Shown here piece after piece: positions 36,182-44,847 of a stretch of 64,000 nt of DNA (the stretch's first letter is position 1; each line of letters begins with the position of its first letter). A program made the translations under genes and the position numbers. Origin of the DNA: Hyphomonadaceae bacterium (GTDB lineage: Bacteria > Pseudomonadota > Alphaproteobacteria > Caulobacterales > Aquidulcibacteraceae); contig JAHDXR010000006.1 in NCBI GenBank assembly GCA_023384105.1, positions 62,001 to 126,000 of the forward strand, written 5' to 3'. Below the pieces are notes generated by a model, which worked only from the letters and a program-made list of their open reading frames with translations, had not been told where the DNA came from and did no database searches.

Positions 36182-37591
36182 ATGAGCACTTCCTTCGACG
36201 TCATCATCATCGGTTCGGGGCCGGGCGGGTACGTGACCGCGATCCGCGCGGCGCAATTGGGCATGAAGGCCGCCATTGTCGAGCGCGACAGGCTGGGCGG
36301 CGTCTGCCTCAACTGGGGCTGCATCCCGACCAAAGCGCTGCTGCGTTCGGCGGAGGTCTACCGCAACGCGCAGCACGCCAAGGATTTCGGGCTTTCGGTC
36401 GAGGGGCTGAAATTCGATCCCGAGGCGGTGGTGAAGCGCTCGCGCGGCGTGGCCGGACGGATGGAGAAGGGCGTCCAGTTCCTGATGAAGAAGAACAAGA
36501 TCGCCGTGATCGAAGGCGAGGCGCGGCTTGAGAAGGGAAATGCGGCGCCGAAGGCGATCGTGAAGGGCAAGGACGGCAAGGATGTTTCGTACGAGGCGAA
36601 GCACGTCATCCTCGCCACCGGCGCGCGGGCGCGTGAGATCCCGGCGGCGGGCCTCAAAGGCGACGGCAAGCGCATCTGGACCTATCGCGACGCGATGACG
36701 CCGCCGGAATGGCCCGAGTCGCTTCTGGTGTTCGGCTCGGGCGCGATCGGCATCGAGTTCGCGAGCTTCTATGCGGCCTTCGGCGTGAAGGTGACGGTGG
36801 TCGAGCTGCTCGACCGCGTGCTGCCGGTCGAGGACGAAGAGATTTCGGCGTTCGCGAAGAAGCGCTTCGAGAAGGAGGGGCTGAAAATCCTCACCTCCAC
36901 CGAAGCCAAGTCGCTGAAGGCGACGGCCAAGGGCGTGGAAGCCGTGGTTTCGTCGAAGGGGAAAGAAGAGACGCTCGCCGCTTCGCACGCGATCGTGGCC
37001 GTGGGCATCACCGGCAATGTCGAGAACCTTGGTCTCGAAGCGCTCGGCGTGAAGGTGGAGAAGGGGCACGTCGTCACCGACGGCCACGGCAAGACGAATG
37101 TGGCGGGGCTCTATGCGATCGGCGACGTGACGGGCGCGCCATGGCTTGCGCACAAGGCCTCGCACGAAGGGATCGTCTGCATCGAAGCCATCGCCGGGCT
37201 GAAGCCGCAGGCGATGATCAAGGAGCGCATTCCGGGCTGCACCTATTCGCATCCGCAGGTGGCGAGCGTGGGGCTCACCGAAGCGAAAGCGAAGGCGGCG
37301 GGGCGCGAGGTGCGCGTGGGGCGCTTTCCCTTCGTCGGCAACGGCAAGGCGATTGCGCTGGGCGAGGACCAGGGTCTGGTCAAAGTCGTGTTCGACGCCA
37401 AGAGCGGCGAACTCCTCGGCGCGCACATGGTCGGCGCCGAAGTGACGGAGCTGATCCAGGGCTACGTGATCGCGATGAATGCCGAAGTCACCGAGCACGA
37501 ACTGATGGAAACGGTGTTCCCGCATCCGACGCTGTCGGAGATGATGCACGAGGCGGTGCTGGATGCGTACGGGCGGGTGCTGCACGTGTAG
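36182..37591 (+). CDS. lpdA: Dihydrolipoyl dehydrogenase (E3)
   Basis: 469-residue flavoenzyme reoxidising dihydrolipoamide with NAD for the pyruvate dehydrogenase complex. FAD-binding GSGPGGY at residues 11-17; redox-active Cys42 and Cys47 in GGVCLNWGCIPT; NAD-binding GSGAIGIEFASFY; FAD-binding GLYAIGDVTG; catalytic His448-Glu453 in FPHPTLSEMMHEA. Full length. It lies 2.2 kb after pdhC, separated by three unrelated genes, so E3 is probably expressed from its own promoter. Repeat B2 begins 32 bases after its stop. Confidence 0.97.
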   Translation: MSTSFDVIIIGSGPGGYVTAIRAAQLGMKAAIVERDRLGGVCLNWGCIPTKALLRSAEVYRNAQHAKDFGLSVEGLKFDPEAVVKRSRGVAGRMEKGVQFLMKKNKIAVIEGEARLEKGNAAPKAIVKGKDGKDVSYEAKHVILATGARAREIPAAGLKGDGKRIWTYRDAMTPPEWPESLLVFGSGAIGIEFASFYAAFGVKVTVVELLDRVLPVEDEEISAFAKKRFEKEGLKILTSTEAKSLKATAKGVEAVVSSKGKEETLAASHAIVAVGITGNVENLGLEALGVKVEKGHVVTDGHGKTNVAGLYAIGDVTGAPWLAHKASHEGIVCIEAIAGLKPQAMIKERIPGCTYSHPQVASVGLTEAKAKAAGREVRVGRFPFVGNGKAIALGEDQGLVKVVFDAKSGELLGAHMVGAEVTELIQGYVIAMNAEVTEHELMETVFPHPTLSEMMHEAVLDAYGRVLHV

Positions 37592-37622
37592 CGCGCTTTT
37601 TGTGCGCCAGCGCAATTTAGAG

Positions 37623-37732
37623 AGTCATTCCGGGCGGAGGCGCGGCACGCGCCGTAGGCCCGGAACCCAGGGCGACCGGCGCATCGTTTGCCCTGGGTTC
37701 CGGGTCTCCGCTTCGCTTCGCCCGGAATGACT
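37623..37732. repeat. Repeat B, copy 2, upstream of the GIY-YIG gene
   Basis: Outer arms AGTCATTCCGGGCG (37623-37636) and CGCCCGGAATGACT (37719-37732); inner arms CCCGGAACCCAGGGC (37659-37673) and GCCCTGGGTTCCGGG (37690-37704). All pairs perfect. Confidence 0.92.
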
Positions 37733-37762
37733 TTCAGAGAGGCTAGCGTTATAAAACTCCGT

Positions 37763-38098
37763 ATGGCGCGCTTTGATCTCGTCGCCGTCTATCTTATGGC
37801 GAGCCAGCCCAACGGCACGCTCTATCTCGGCGTGACCAGCGATCTGCTTCAACGAGGCATCGATCATCGCGAAGGGCGCTATGAAGGCTTCGCAAAGAAA
37901 TATGGCTGCCGGACTCTGGTCTGGTGGGAGCAGTTCTACGACATCAATCAGGCCATTGCGCGCGAGAAGCAGATCAAAGGCTGGAAGCGCAAATGGAAGC
38001 TCGCGCTGATCGAGAAGGATAATCCGACTTGGCGCGATCTGTACGAGGATTTCCTGTTGCCGCCGCAGCATCGGTTGCGGGGCGATGTTGAGCTGTAG
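37763..38098 (+). CDS. GIY-YIG nuclease-family protein between two repeat B copies
   Basis: 111 residues, nearly all one GIY-YIG domain: the two signature strands AVYLMAS and GTLYLGVTSDL (residues about 8-28), the catalytic-region Arg in LLQRGIDHREG, the WWEQF segment with the metal-binding Glu, and AIAREKQIKGWKRKWKLALIE. This is the short stand-alone class related to the UvrC and homing-endonuclease nuclease domain; targets are unknown. ATG 37763 is chosen; the open frame extends back into repeat B2. GTTATAA lies just upstream, with no clear Shine-Dalgarno. A full repeat B ends 30 bases before it and a half copy starts 9 bases after its stop. Confidence 0.85.
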   Translation: MARFDLVAVYLMASQPNGTLYLGVTSDLLQRGIDHREGRYEGFAKKYGCRTLVWWEQFYDINQAIAREKQIKGWKRKWKLALIEKDNPTWRDLYEDFLLPPQHRLRGDVEL

Positions 38099-38106
38099 CG
38101 CGTGCG

Positions 38107-38147
38107 GCCCTGGGTTCCGGGTCGCGCTTCGCGCGTCCGGAATGACT
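38107..38147. repeat. Repeat B, copy 3 (right half only)
   Basis: GCCCTGGGTTCCGG (38107-38120) followed by the right outer arm ending TCCGGAATGACT (38136-38147). The left outer and inner arms are missing. Starts 9 bases after the GIY-YIG stop. Confidence 0.85.
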
Positions 38148-38154
38148 CTGGGGG

Positions 38155-39723
38155 TTATGCCGCCTTCGCTTCCGCGAAGCGTTCCGCCGCCAGGCGTTGC
38201 AGCACGACGTAGTCGGTCTTGCCGCTGCCGAGGACGGGGATTTCTTCGATCGGGACGATGCGCTTGGGCATGGCGAGTTCTGAAGCGCCGTTCGTCTTGC
38301 ACCAGGCTTGCAGCTCTTCAGCGGCCGCGTCCGGCTTGTCGGTGAACAGGATGATGCGTTCGCCCTTGCGCGAGTCGGGGAGGGCGACGGCGGCGTGCAG
38401 GTGCTCCGGCCAGATGTGCTGGGCGTAGCTTTCGACGGCGTTGAGCGACACCATCTCGCCGCCGACCTTGGCGAAGCGCTTCACCCGGCCGAGGATGGTG
38501 ATGTAGCCGTCGGCGTCGACGTCGACGACGTCGCCGGTGTCGTGCCAGCCTTGCGGCAGGAGATCGATGCCGAACGGCTTGGTCGGATCGAGATAGCCGC
38601 GCATCACGTTGGGGCCGCGCACATAGAGCTTCTGGCCGCCTTCGATGCCGGGCACGGCTTCGAGTCGCCATTCCATGCCGGGCATGAACTGGCCGACCGT
38701 GCCGTGCTTGTTGTTCGCCGGCGCGTTCACGGCGATGACCGGCGAGGCTTCGGTGGCGCCGTAGCCTTCCAGAATCTCGACGCCGAAACGGCGCTTGTAG
38801 ACGTCGCGCGTTTCCTCCTTCACCCGCTCGGCGCCGCAGACCATCAGCTCGATCGGCGAGAGATCGCCGTCCTGGGCGTTGCGCGCGTACTGCATCGCGA
38901 ACGTGTCGGTGGCGAGGAAGACGTTGGCGCCGGTGTCGCGCACCAGTTTCGGAATTTCCTTCACCTGCAGCGGCGAGGGGAACAGGAAGCACTTGTGGCC
39001 GGTGAGGATCGGCAGCATGGCGCCGCCGGTGAGGCCGAAGCAGTGGAACATCGGCAGCGGCGAGAAGAACGACCAGTTCGGATCGAACGGCACGTGCGCG
39101 TGCGCCTGCTCGACATTGGCGACGATGTTGGCGTGGGAGAGCACCGCGCCTTTCGGCGCGCCGTAGGAGCCGGAGGTGAACAGGATGACGCCGGTGTCGT
39201 CCGGGTTGCCCTTGGCGGCGAACACGCGCGGGAACGCGCCCTTGAGCAGAGCGACGAGCTTGTCGCCGAAATCGATCGTCTCGCGGACGTCTTCCAGATA
39301 GATCAGCCTGGCGAACTTGGAGAGTTCGGCCTCGATCGCTTCGAGCTTGGCGAGCTGGATGAAGCGCCGTGAGGTGAGGATCTTGCGGACGTTGGCGGCT
39401 TCGCAGGCCGAGCGCAGGTTCATCGCTCCGGCGGTGAAGTTCAGCATCGCCGGCGTGCGCCCGATGGCGTGCAGGGCGAAGAAGGTGACGACGCAGCCGA
39501 CGCCGGTCGGCAGCATCACGCCCGCCGTCTCGCGCTTCTTGATCAGCGTGTCGATCTTGCCGCCCAGGGCGAACGCGGCGCGCACGATGTCGTCGTACGT
39601 CAGCACCTTGCGTTCGTGATCTTCCAGGACCGGGGTCTTGCCGCCCTTGGTGTCGCGCGCCCGCAGCAGCGCTTCGAACAAGGTGACGCGCGTGCGCGCC
39701 AACTCGAACGGACGATTCGCCAT
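38155..39723 (-). CDS. Acyl-ACP/acyl-CoA synthetase-type AMP-binding enzyme
   Basis: 522-residue ANL-superfamily adenylating enzyme that activates fatty acids. Motifs: VILFTSGSYGAPKGAVLSH (P-loop-like A3, residues about 183-201), EGYGATEASPV (A5), WHDTGDVVDVDADGYITILGR (A7/A8) and the A10 Lys region GSGKTDYVVL. The sequence most resembles the synthetase half of Aas, which re-acylates lysophospholipids through acyl-ACP, rather than long-chain acyl-CoA ligases. The companion acyltransferase domain is not present. Divergent from lipA across 201 bases that contain a perfect 14-base dyad. Confidence 0.85.
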   Translation of the reverse strand: MANRPFELARTRVTLFEALLRARDTKGGKTPVLEDHERKVLTYDDIVRAAFALGGKIDTLIKKRETAGVMLPTGVGCVVTFFALHAIGRTPAMLNFTAGAMNLRSACEAANVRKILTSRRFIQLAKLEAIEAELSKFARLIYLEDVRETIDFGDKLVALLKGAFPRVFAAKGNPDDTGVILFTSGSYGAPKGAVLSHANIVANVEQAHAHVPFDPNWSFFSPLPMFHCFGLTGGAMLPILTGHKCFLFPSPLQVKEIPKLVRDTGANVFLATDTFAMQYARNAQDGDLSPIELMVCGAERVKEETRDVYKRRFGVEILEGYGATEASPVIAVNAPANNKHGTVGQFMPGMEWRLEAVPGIEGGQKLYVRGPNVMRGYLDPTKPFGIDLLPQGWHDTGDVVDVDADGYITILGRVKRFAKVGGEMVSLNAVESYAQHIWPEHLHAAVALPDSRKGERIILFTDKPDAAAEELQAWCKTNGASELAMPKRIVPIEEIPVLGSGKTDYVVLQRLAAERFAEAKAA

Positions 39724-39812
39724 GGACTCCTGCCTCCGAACTGACCCGCCCGCGCCCTGTCGGAAAAAGGCGCCCAGCCCGTGATTATTGTTTCACGGTT
39801 GTAACAGGAGAC

Positions 39813-39826
39813 TATCGGCGCCGATA
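39813..39826. promoter_or_regulatory. Dyad operator candidate between acyl-ACP synthetase and lipA
   Basis: Perfect palindrome TATCGGCGCCGATA, 90 bases upstream of the synthetase ATG and about 100 bases upstream of lipA, in an otherwise repeat-free divergent promoter region. Shape fits a dimeric repressor site; the regulator is unknown. Confidence 0.4.
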
Positions 39827-39924
39827 AAGTTGGGCAAGATGCCGCGCCTTAACCTGTTGTTGCTGCAGGGCTGGGCTGCCCGCCGGGCGTTGCGGCGGGG
39901 CGCGTGGAGGCTCATGTTCCGCCC

Positions 39925-40896
39925 ATGCCGACGCTGATCGATTTGCGCCAATCGGGGGAAGACGGCGGCGAAACTCGCCCGCGCCACCCCGAGAAGCAGC
40001 ACCGCCCGGACGCGCCCAGTCCGCGCAAGCCCGACTGGATTCGCGTGAAGGCGCCGACGAGTTCGGGCTACCACCAGACCAAGGAGCTGGTGCGCGATCT
40101 CAAGCTGCATACGGTGTGCGAGGAGGCCGGCTGCCCGAACATCGGCGAGTGCTGGAGCCAGAAGCACGCCACCTTCATGATCATGGGCGGCGTCTGCACG
40201 CGCGCCTGCAGCTTCTGCAACGTGTCCACCGGCAAGCCGCTGCCGCTCGATCCGGACGAACCGGAGAACGTGGCGCAGGCGACGGCGCGGATGGGGCTGC
40301 GCCACGTCGTTGTGACCTCAGTTGACCGCGACGATCTCGACGACGGCGGCGCCGATCATTTCGTGCGGACCATCGCCGCCATCCGCCGCGCGGCGCCGGA
40401 CACGACGATCGAGATCCTGACGCCGGACTTTCTGCGCAAGCCGGGCGCGGCCGAGCGCGTGATCGACGCCAAGCCGGACGTGTTCAACCACAATCTCGAA
40501 ACCGTGCCGCGGCTCTATCATTCCATCCGCCCGGGCGCGCGCTATTACCAGTCGCTGCGGCTGCTGGATTCGGTGAAGCAGCGCGATCCGACCCAGTTCA
40601 CGAAATCGGGGCTGATGGTGGGCCTGGGCGAAGCCAGGGACGAAGTGCTGCAGGTGATGGACGATCTGCGCGTCGCCGGCGTCGATTTCCTCACCATCGG
40701 CCAGTACCTGCAGCCGACGAAGAAGCACGCCGCGATCGAGCGCTTCTGGACGCCGGAGGAGTTCAAGGCGCTGGAGACGATCGCCTACGCCAAGGGCTTC
40801 CTGATGGTGTCGGCCTCGCCGCTGACGCGCTCGTCGCATCACGCCGGCGAGGATTTCGCGCGGCTCAAGGCGGCGCGGCTGGCGCAGGGCGGATGA
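39925..40896 (+). CDS. lipA: Lipoyl synthase
   Basis: 323-residue radical-SAM enzyme inserting two sulfurs into octanoyl-lipoyl domains, the cofactor used by PdhB, PdhC and other 2-oxoacid dehydrogenases. The auxiliary cluster Cys residues are 65, 70 and 76 ([12 protein letters not shown]) and the radical-SAM cluster Cys 91, 95 and 98 (CTRACSFC). Start uncertain: GTG 39904 is in frame with GGAGG after it, but ATG 39925 gives the family-like MPTLIDL N-terminus and is preferred. A repeat A element follows the stop. Confidence 0.96.
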   Translation: MPTLIDLRQSGEDGGETRPRHPEKQHRPDAPSPRKPDWIRVKAPTSSGYHQTKELVRDLKLHTVCEEAGCPNIGECWSQKHATFMIMGGVCTRACSFCNVSTGKPLPLDPDEPENVAQATARMGLRHVVVTSVDRDDLDDGGADHFVRTIAAIRRAAPDTTIEILTPDFLRKPGAAERVIDAKPDVFNHNLETVPRLYHSIRPGARYYQSLRLLDSVKQRDPTQFTKSGLMVGLGEARDEVLQVMDDLRVAGVDFLTIGQYLQPTKKHAAIERFWTPEEFKALETIAYAKGFLMVSASPLTRSSHHAGEDFARLKAARLAQGG

Positions 40897-40913
40897 TGAG
40901 CCGGGAAACGACT

Positions 40914-41053
40914 GCTTCCCCGTTCGCGGGGGAGCTGTCAGCGCGCGAAGGCGCGATGACCGAGGGGGCGAGCGCCGGCGGCTGGCGGACTTTCCCCCTC
41001 CGGCGCCCCCGGCTTTGCGCCGGGGCCTCCACCTCCCCCGCAAGCGGGGGAGG
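40914..41053 (-). repeat. Repeat A, full intergenic copy between lipA and the RatA-like gene
   Basis: Minus orientation relative to the pdh copies. Hairpin CCTCCCCCGC (41032-41041) / GCGGGGGAGG (41044-41053); an internal hairpin CCCCCGGC-TTT-GCGCCGGGG; GGTCATCGC and GCGCTGACAGC (minus strand); and a hairpin GCTTCCCCG (40914-40922), loop TTCG, CGGGGGAGC (40927-40935). Its end supplies the Shine-Dalgarno of the next gene. Confidence 0.88.
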
Positions 41054-41059
41054 AGCGTA

Positions 41060-41533
41060 GTGGCGCGCACGATCATCGAGGCGGAGCGCGTATTGCCTTA
41101 TGCGGCGGCCGATCTGTGCCGGCTTGTCGGCGACGTGCGCGAATATCCGAAGTTCATCCCGTTCCTGCAGAGCCTCTCCGTGGTGAAGGAGGCGCCGCGC
41201 CCGGAGGGCGGCTGGGAAGGCGTGGCGAGCGCGGTGGTCGGCTGGAAGGCGATCACGGAGCGCTTCTCGACCACGGTGCGCTGCGAGCCGGCGAAGGGGG
41301 AAGTGGACGTGGCGCTGGTGAGCGGGCCGCTGCATGCGCTCGACAATAGCTGGCGCTTCGAGCCGCGAGAGAACGGCGCGCGGGTGCGGTTCTGGATCTC
41401 GTACCAGTTCAAGAACCCGCTGCTGCAGGCGGCGGTGAGCGCCAACCGCGAGCGTCTGGCGCGAAAGATCATGAGCGCGTTCGAGAACGAAGCGCGCCGG
41501 AAACTGCCGCTAGTCCAGAACGCGCCGCGCTAG
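41060..41533 (+). CDS. RatA/COQ10-family START-domain protein
   Basis: 157-residue SRPBCC (START-like) protein of the RatA/Coq10 family: TIIEAERVLPYAAADLCRLV, then VGDVREYPKFIPFLQS, and LDNSWRFEP...VRFWISYQFKNPLLQAAV. In relatives it binds ubiquinone (Coq10 role), while the E. coli RatA toxin role is not general. The start is GTG 41060, 6 bases after GGGGGAGG contributed by repeat A. Its 3' end overlaps the convergent pncC gene by 24 bases. Follows lipA, its usual neighbour in alphaproteobacteria. Confidence 0.88.
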   Translation: MARTIIEAERVLPYAAADLCRLVGDVREYPKFIPFLQSLSVVKEAPRPEGGWEGVASAVVGWKAITERFSTTVRCEPAKGEVDVALVSGPLHALDNSWRFEPRENGARVRFWISYQFKNPLLQAAVSANRERLARKIMSAFENEARRKLPLVQNAPR

Positions 41534-42001
41534 CGCGAGCGCGGCGACCACGGTTTCGGCCTGCACGCGGCGGCGGCCGATGTCGCCGAAGCGGTGCTCT
41601 TCGTGCAGGCGCGGGCCGTTGCGGCGGCCGACGGCGATATGGACGAGGCCGACCGGTTTTTCGGCGCTGCCGCCGCCCGGACCGGCGATGCCGGTGGTGG
41701 CGATGGCGATCTCGGCGGGGCTGTGCTTCAGCGCGCCCTCGACCATGGCGAGCGCCACCTCCATGCTGACCGCGCCGCGCCGCTCGATCAGCTCGGCCGG
41801 CACGCCGAGCATCTCCACCTTCGCCGCGTTGGAGTAGGTGACGAAGCCGCGCTCGACCACGGCGGACGAGCCGGGCGTGGCGGTGAGCGCCGCCGCGATC
41901 AGCCCGCCGGTGCAGCTCTCGGCGGTGACGATTCGGAAACGGCGCTGCTTGGCCTGTTCGAACAGTCCTTGCGCATCGTGAACGAGGCGGTCGCCGGTCA
42001 T
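41510..42001 (-). CDS. pncC: CinA C-terminal (PncC-type) amidohydrolase
   Basis: 163 residues forming only the C-terminal domain of CinA, the nicotinamide-mononucleotide deamidase of NAD recycling. Signature segments: RIVTAESCTGGLIAAALT (residues about 22-39), VTYSNAAKVEMLGVP, and ATTGIAGPGGGSAEKPVGLVHIA. The N-terminal molybdopterin-binding-like domain of full CinA is absent, as usual for PncC. The frame is open upstream, but ATG 42001 begins the domain; its Shine-Dalgarno is poor. Convergent overlap with the RatA-like gene by 24 bases. Confidence 0.88.
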   Translation of the reverse strand: MTGDRLVHDAQGLFEQAKQRRFRIVTAESCTGGLIAAALTATPGSSAVVERGFVTYSNAAKVEMLGVPAELIERRGAVSMEVALAMVEGALKHSPAEIAIATTGIAGPGGGSAEKPVGLVHIAVGRRNGPRLHEEHRFGDIGRRRVQAETVVAALALARRVLD

Positions 42002-42088
42002 GGCGGAGATTGGACATCGCCCCGCCGCGATTGTCCATTCCCAGGAATCGGCGCGGCTGGCAGAAGCGGCCGGCCAAGGGGAGCCACC

Positions 42089-44791
42089 ATGGAATCCATC
42101 GCGCGCCGCGCCGCAGCGCCCGTCTTCGCGCTGGCGCTGTTTTCGAGCGCGGCGCTGATCTTCGTGCTGCAGCCGCTGTTCGCGCGGATGGTGACGCCGC
42201 TTCTGGGCGGCAGTCCGCAAGTCTGGAACACGTCGATGGCGTTTTTCCAGGCGGCGCTGCTGGCGGGCTATCTCTACGCGCACCTGTTGGCGCGGGTGAA
42301 GGACCTGCGCGTGCAGGCGCTGGCGCACGCGCTGGTGCTGGGGGCGGCGTGGTTCGTGCTGCCGGTGCAGGTGAGCGCGGCGCTGGGGCCGCCGGACGTG
42401 GAGCACCCGTCGCTGTGGCTGATCGGCGTGCTGGCGCTCTCGGTCGGCGCGCCGTTCGCGGCGGCGTCGGCGACCGCGCCGCTGCTGCAGGCCTGGTACG
42501 CGCGCACCGGCCGCGCCGACGCGCACGATCCGTATTACCTCTACGCGGCGAGCAATCTCGGCAGCTTCATCGGCCTGTTGGCCTATCCGGTGCTAATCGA
42601 ACCGCTGCTCGGGGCGCAGGCGCAGAGCCAGGCGTGGACGGCGGGCTACGTCGCCGTGCTGGCGCTGATCGTGCTATCGGCCGCGCTGGCGATTTCCGCG
42701 CATGGCGGCGCGCCGGCGCTCGCGACGCCGCCGCCGCCGGAATCTGCGCCGGCGGCCGCGCCGCTTGCGCTCACCACGCCGAGCTGGCGCGAGCGCGGCT
42801 ACTGGATGGCCGCGGCGGCCGTGCCCTCGGCGCTCTCGCTGGGCGTGACGCTGCACATCTCAACCGACGTCGCCTCGGCGCCGATGCTGTGGGTGGCGCC
42901 GCTGGCACTTTATCTGCTCACGTTCGTGATCGCGTTCGCCAAGGGCAGCGAAAAGATCGTTCGCGCGACGCTGCTGATGCATCCGCTGGCGCTCGCGCTG
43001 CTGCTCATGTCCTATTATGCGAGCGGCAACTGGATCGGCTCGGTTTCGGGCATCCTGATCGGCTTTTTCTTCAGCGCGCTGATCTGCCATCTGGCGCTGT
43101 CGCAGTCGCGCCCGGCGGCGGAGCGGCTGACGGAGTTCTATCTGTGCGTTTCGCTCGGCGGCGTGCTGGGCGGCGTCTTCGCGGCGCTGGTCGCGCCGGT
43201 CGTGTTCAACAACGTCTACGAATATCCGCTGGCGCTGGCGGCGGCGTGCCTGTTCCGGCCGCGCGCGCCGAGCGACATGCCGCGCCTGACCGACGCGACC
43301 TTCGCCGCCGCGATCGCCATGGGCGTGATGGGCGCGGCGATGGCGCTGATGCAGCTGCCGGACCACATCGCCGTCGTGTTCACCGCCGCGCTGGGCGCCG
43401 CCGCCGGCATGGTGGCCGCCGGCTGGGGCGACGAGAGCCGGCCCGCGCCGCTGCGCTACGGCTTCCTCGCCATCGCCGCGGTGCATGCGGGCCTGGTGAT
43501 CTGGTGCGGCTTCACCAGCGACGCGGTGTTCATAGGCAATGTGGTCGAGGGCCGCACGCAGATGACGATCGCCCAGCCCTGGGGCTATCTGCTGACGGGT
43601 TCGAGCCTGCTGATGCTGATGTTCGGCGTGCACGGGACGATCCAGCCGCGCCGCCGGGGAAGCGAGGTCGCCGACTACGCCTTCGGCGTCGTCATCCCGT
43701 CCGTGGTGCTGCTGCTTCTGCTGATGCTGCTACGCGAACAGCTCGACGACGAACTGCTGACGGCGGTCGGCATCGTCTTCTGCGGCGTGGCGATTTTCCT
43801 GAACCGCGGCCGCCCGGTCGTGCTGGCGGCGATCGTGCTGCTCTCGTTTGCGATGATCTTCGTGGACGACGCGCGCGGCGGCCGCATCATCACCCAGGAC
43901 CGCACCTTCTTCGGCGTGCTGCGGACGCGGATCTATGAGGTGCGGGGGTCGGACATTCCGCCGCTGCGCGTGCTGCTGCACGGCACGACGCTGCACGGCG
44001 CGCAGATCGACGCGCCCGATCTCTCGCGCCAGCCGCTGACCTACTACCACCCGCGCACCGCGCTCGGGGAGGCGATCATAGCGGGCCTCTCCATGCATGA
44101 GCGCTCGCGGCTGGCGCTGATCGGGCTGGGCACCGGCTCCACCGCCTGCCTGATGCGGCCGGAGGATGAACTGACGATTTTCGAGATCGACCCCGCCGTG
44201 GTGCGGCTCGCGGCCGAGCCCGGCGGCGATTTCACCTTCGTGCCGCAGTGCCAGCCCGACGCGCGCGTGGTGCTGGGCGACGCGCGGCTGCAGATCGCGC
44301 ATGAACCGGAGGGCGCGTTCGACGTGATCGTCGTCGACGCGTTCTCGTCGGACGCGATCCCTGCGCACCTGCTGACGCGCGAAGCGCTCGACCTCTATCT
44401 GTCGCGCGTCAGCGACAACGGCGTCGTCGTGCTGCATTTGTCGAACCGCAACCTGGCCATCGTCTCGGAGGCGGCGCGGGTGGCGCGCGATCTCGGCGCG
44501 CCGACGCTCTACCGGCTCAGCAATCAGTTCGAGCTGCCGGGGGTGGCGCTTTACGGCGGCTCGGCGGCGAGCGCGATGATCGTGGCGCGCGATCCGGCGA
44601 CGCTGGCGGCGCTGCCGCTGGTGAACGACGATTGGCGCGTGCTTACGGCGCCGCCCGGCCGCAGCTGGACCGACGACTACATCAATGTGCCGCGCGCCTT
44701 GTGGGATCAGCTGAGCGGCGCCGAGACCTGCTGGCTGTTCGACTATCTCGAACACTGCCGCCCGGACGAAGCGGCGGCGGAGACGCCTTAG
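42089..44791 (+). CDS. Fused MFS-type membrane domain and spermidine-synthase-like domain
   Basis: 900-residue two-part protein. Residues 1 to about 610 carry many transmembrane helices (ALALFSSAALIFVLQPLFARMV first; the signature TPLLGGSPQVWNTSMAFFQ is typical of the fused class). Residues about 640-880 form a SAM-binding Rossmann domain like spermidine synthase: TYYHPRTALGEAI, LIGLGTGSTACLMRP, FEIDPAVVRLA and VIVVDAFSSDAIPAHLLT. Whether it makes a polyamine or another aminopropyl-like transfer is unknown. AAGGGGAG lies 5-6 bases before ATG 42089. Convergent with ispDF. Confidence 0.85.
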   Translation: MESIARRAAAPVFALALFSSAALIFVLQPLFARMVTPLLGGSPQVWNTSMAFFQAALLAGYLYAHLLARVKDLRVQALAHALVLGAAWFVLPVQVSAALGPPDVEHPSLWLIGVLALSVGAPFAAASATAPLLQAWYARTGRADAHDPYYLYAASNLGSFIGLLAYPVLIEPLLGAQAQSQAWTAGYVAVLALIVLSAALAISAHGGAPALATPPPPESAPAAAPLALTTPSWRERGYWMAAAAVPSALSLGVTLHISTDVASAPMLWVAPLALYLLTFVIAFAKGSEKIVRATLLMHPLALALLLMSYYASGNWIGSVSGILIGFFFSALICHLALSQSRPAAERLTEFYLCVSLGGVLGGVFAALVAPVVFNNVYEYPLALAAACLFRPRAPSDMPRLTDATFAAAIAMGVMGAAMALMQLPDHIAVVFTAALGAAAGMVAAGWGDESRPAPLRYGFLAIAAVHAGLVIWCGFTSDAVFIGNVVEGRTQMTIAQPWGYLLTGSSLLMLMFGVHGTIQPRRRGSEVADYAFGVVIPSVVLLLLLMLLREQLDDELLTAVGIVFCGVAIFLNRGRPVVLAAIVLLSFAMIFVDDARGGRIITQDRTFFGVLRTRIYEVRGSDIPPLRVLLHGTTLHGAQIDAPDLSRQPLTYYHPRTALGEAIIAGLSMHERSRLALIGLGTGSTACLMRPEDELTIFEIDPAVVRLAAEPGGDFTFVPQCQPDARVVLGDARLQIAHEPEGAFDVIVVDAFSSDAIPAHLLTREALDLYLSRVSDNGVVVLHLSNRNLAIVSEAARVARDLGAPTLYRLSNQFELPGVALYGGSAASAMIVARDPATLAALPLVNDDWRVLTAPPGRSWTDDYINVPRALWDQLSGAETCWLFDYLEHCRPDEAAAETP

Positions 44792-44811
44792 CGCTGCGCG
44801 GAAACGTGCAT

Positions 44812-44834
44812 GCCGGCGGGACGCCGGCGGTCCA
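44812..44834. repeat. Repeat E, copy 3
   Basis: GCCGGCGGGACGCCGGCGGT followed by CCA, in the 56-base gap between convergent genes; the minus strand of 9928-9951 differs by one extra G. Confidence 0.7.
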
Positions 44835-44847
44835 TATTGGCGGCGTT

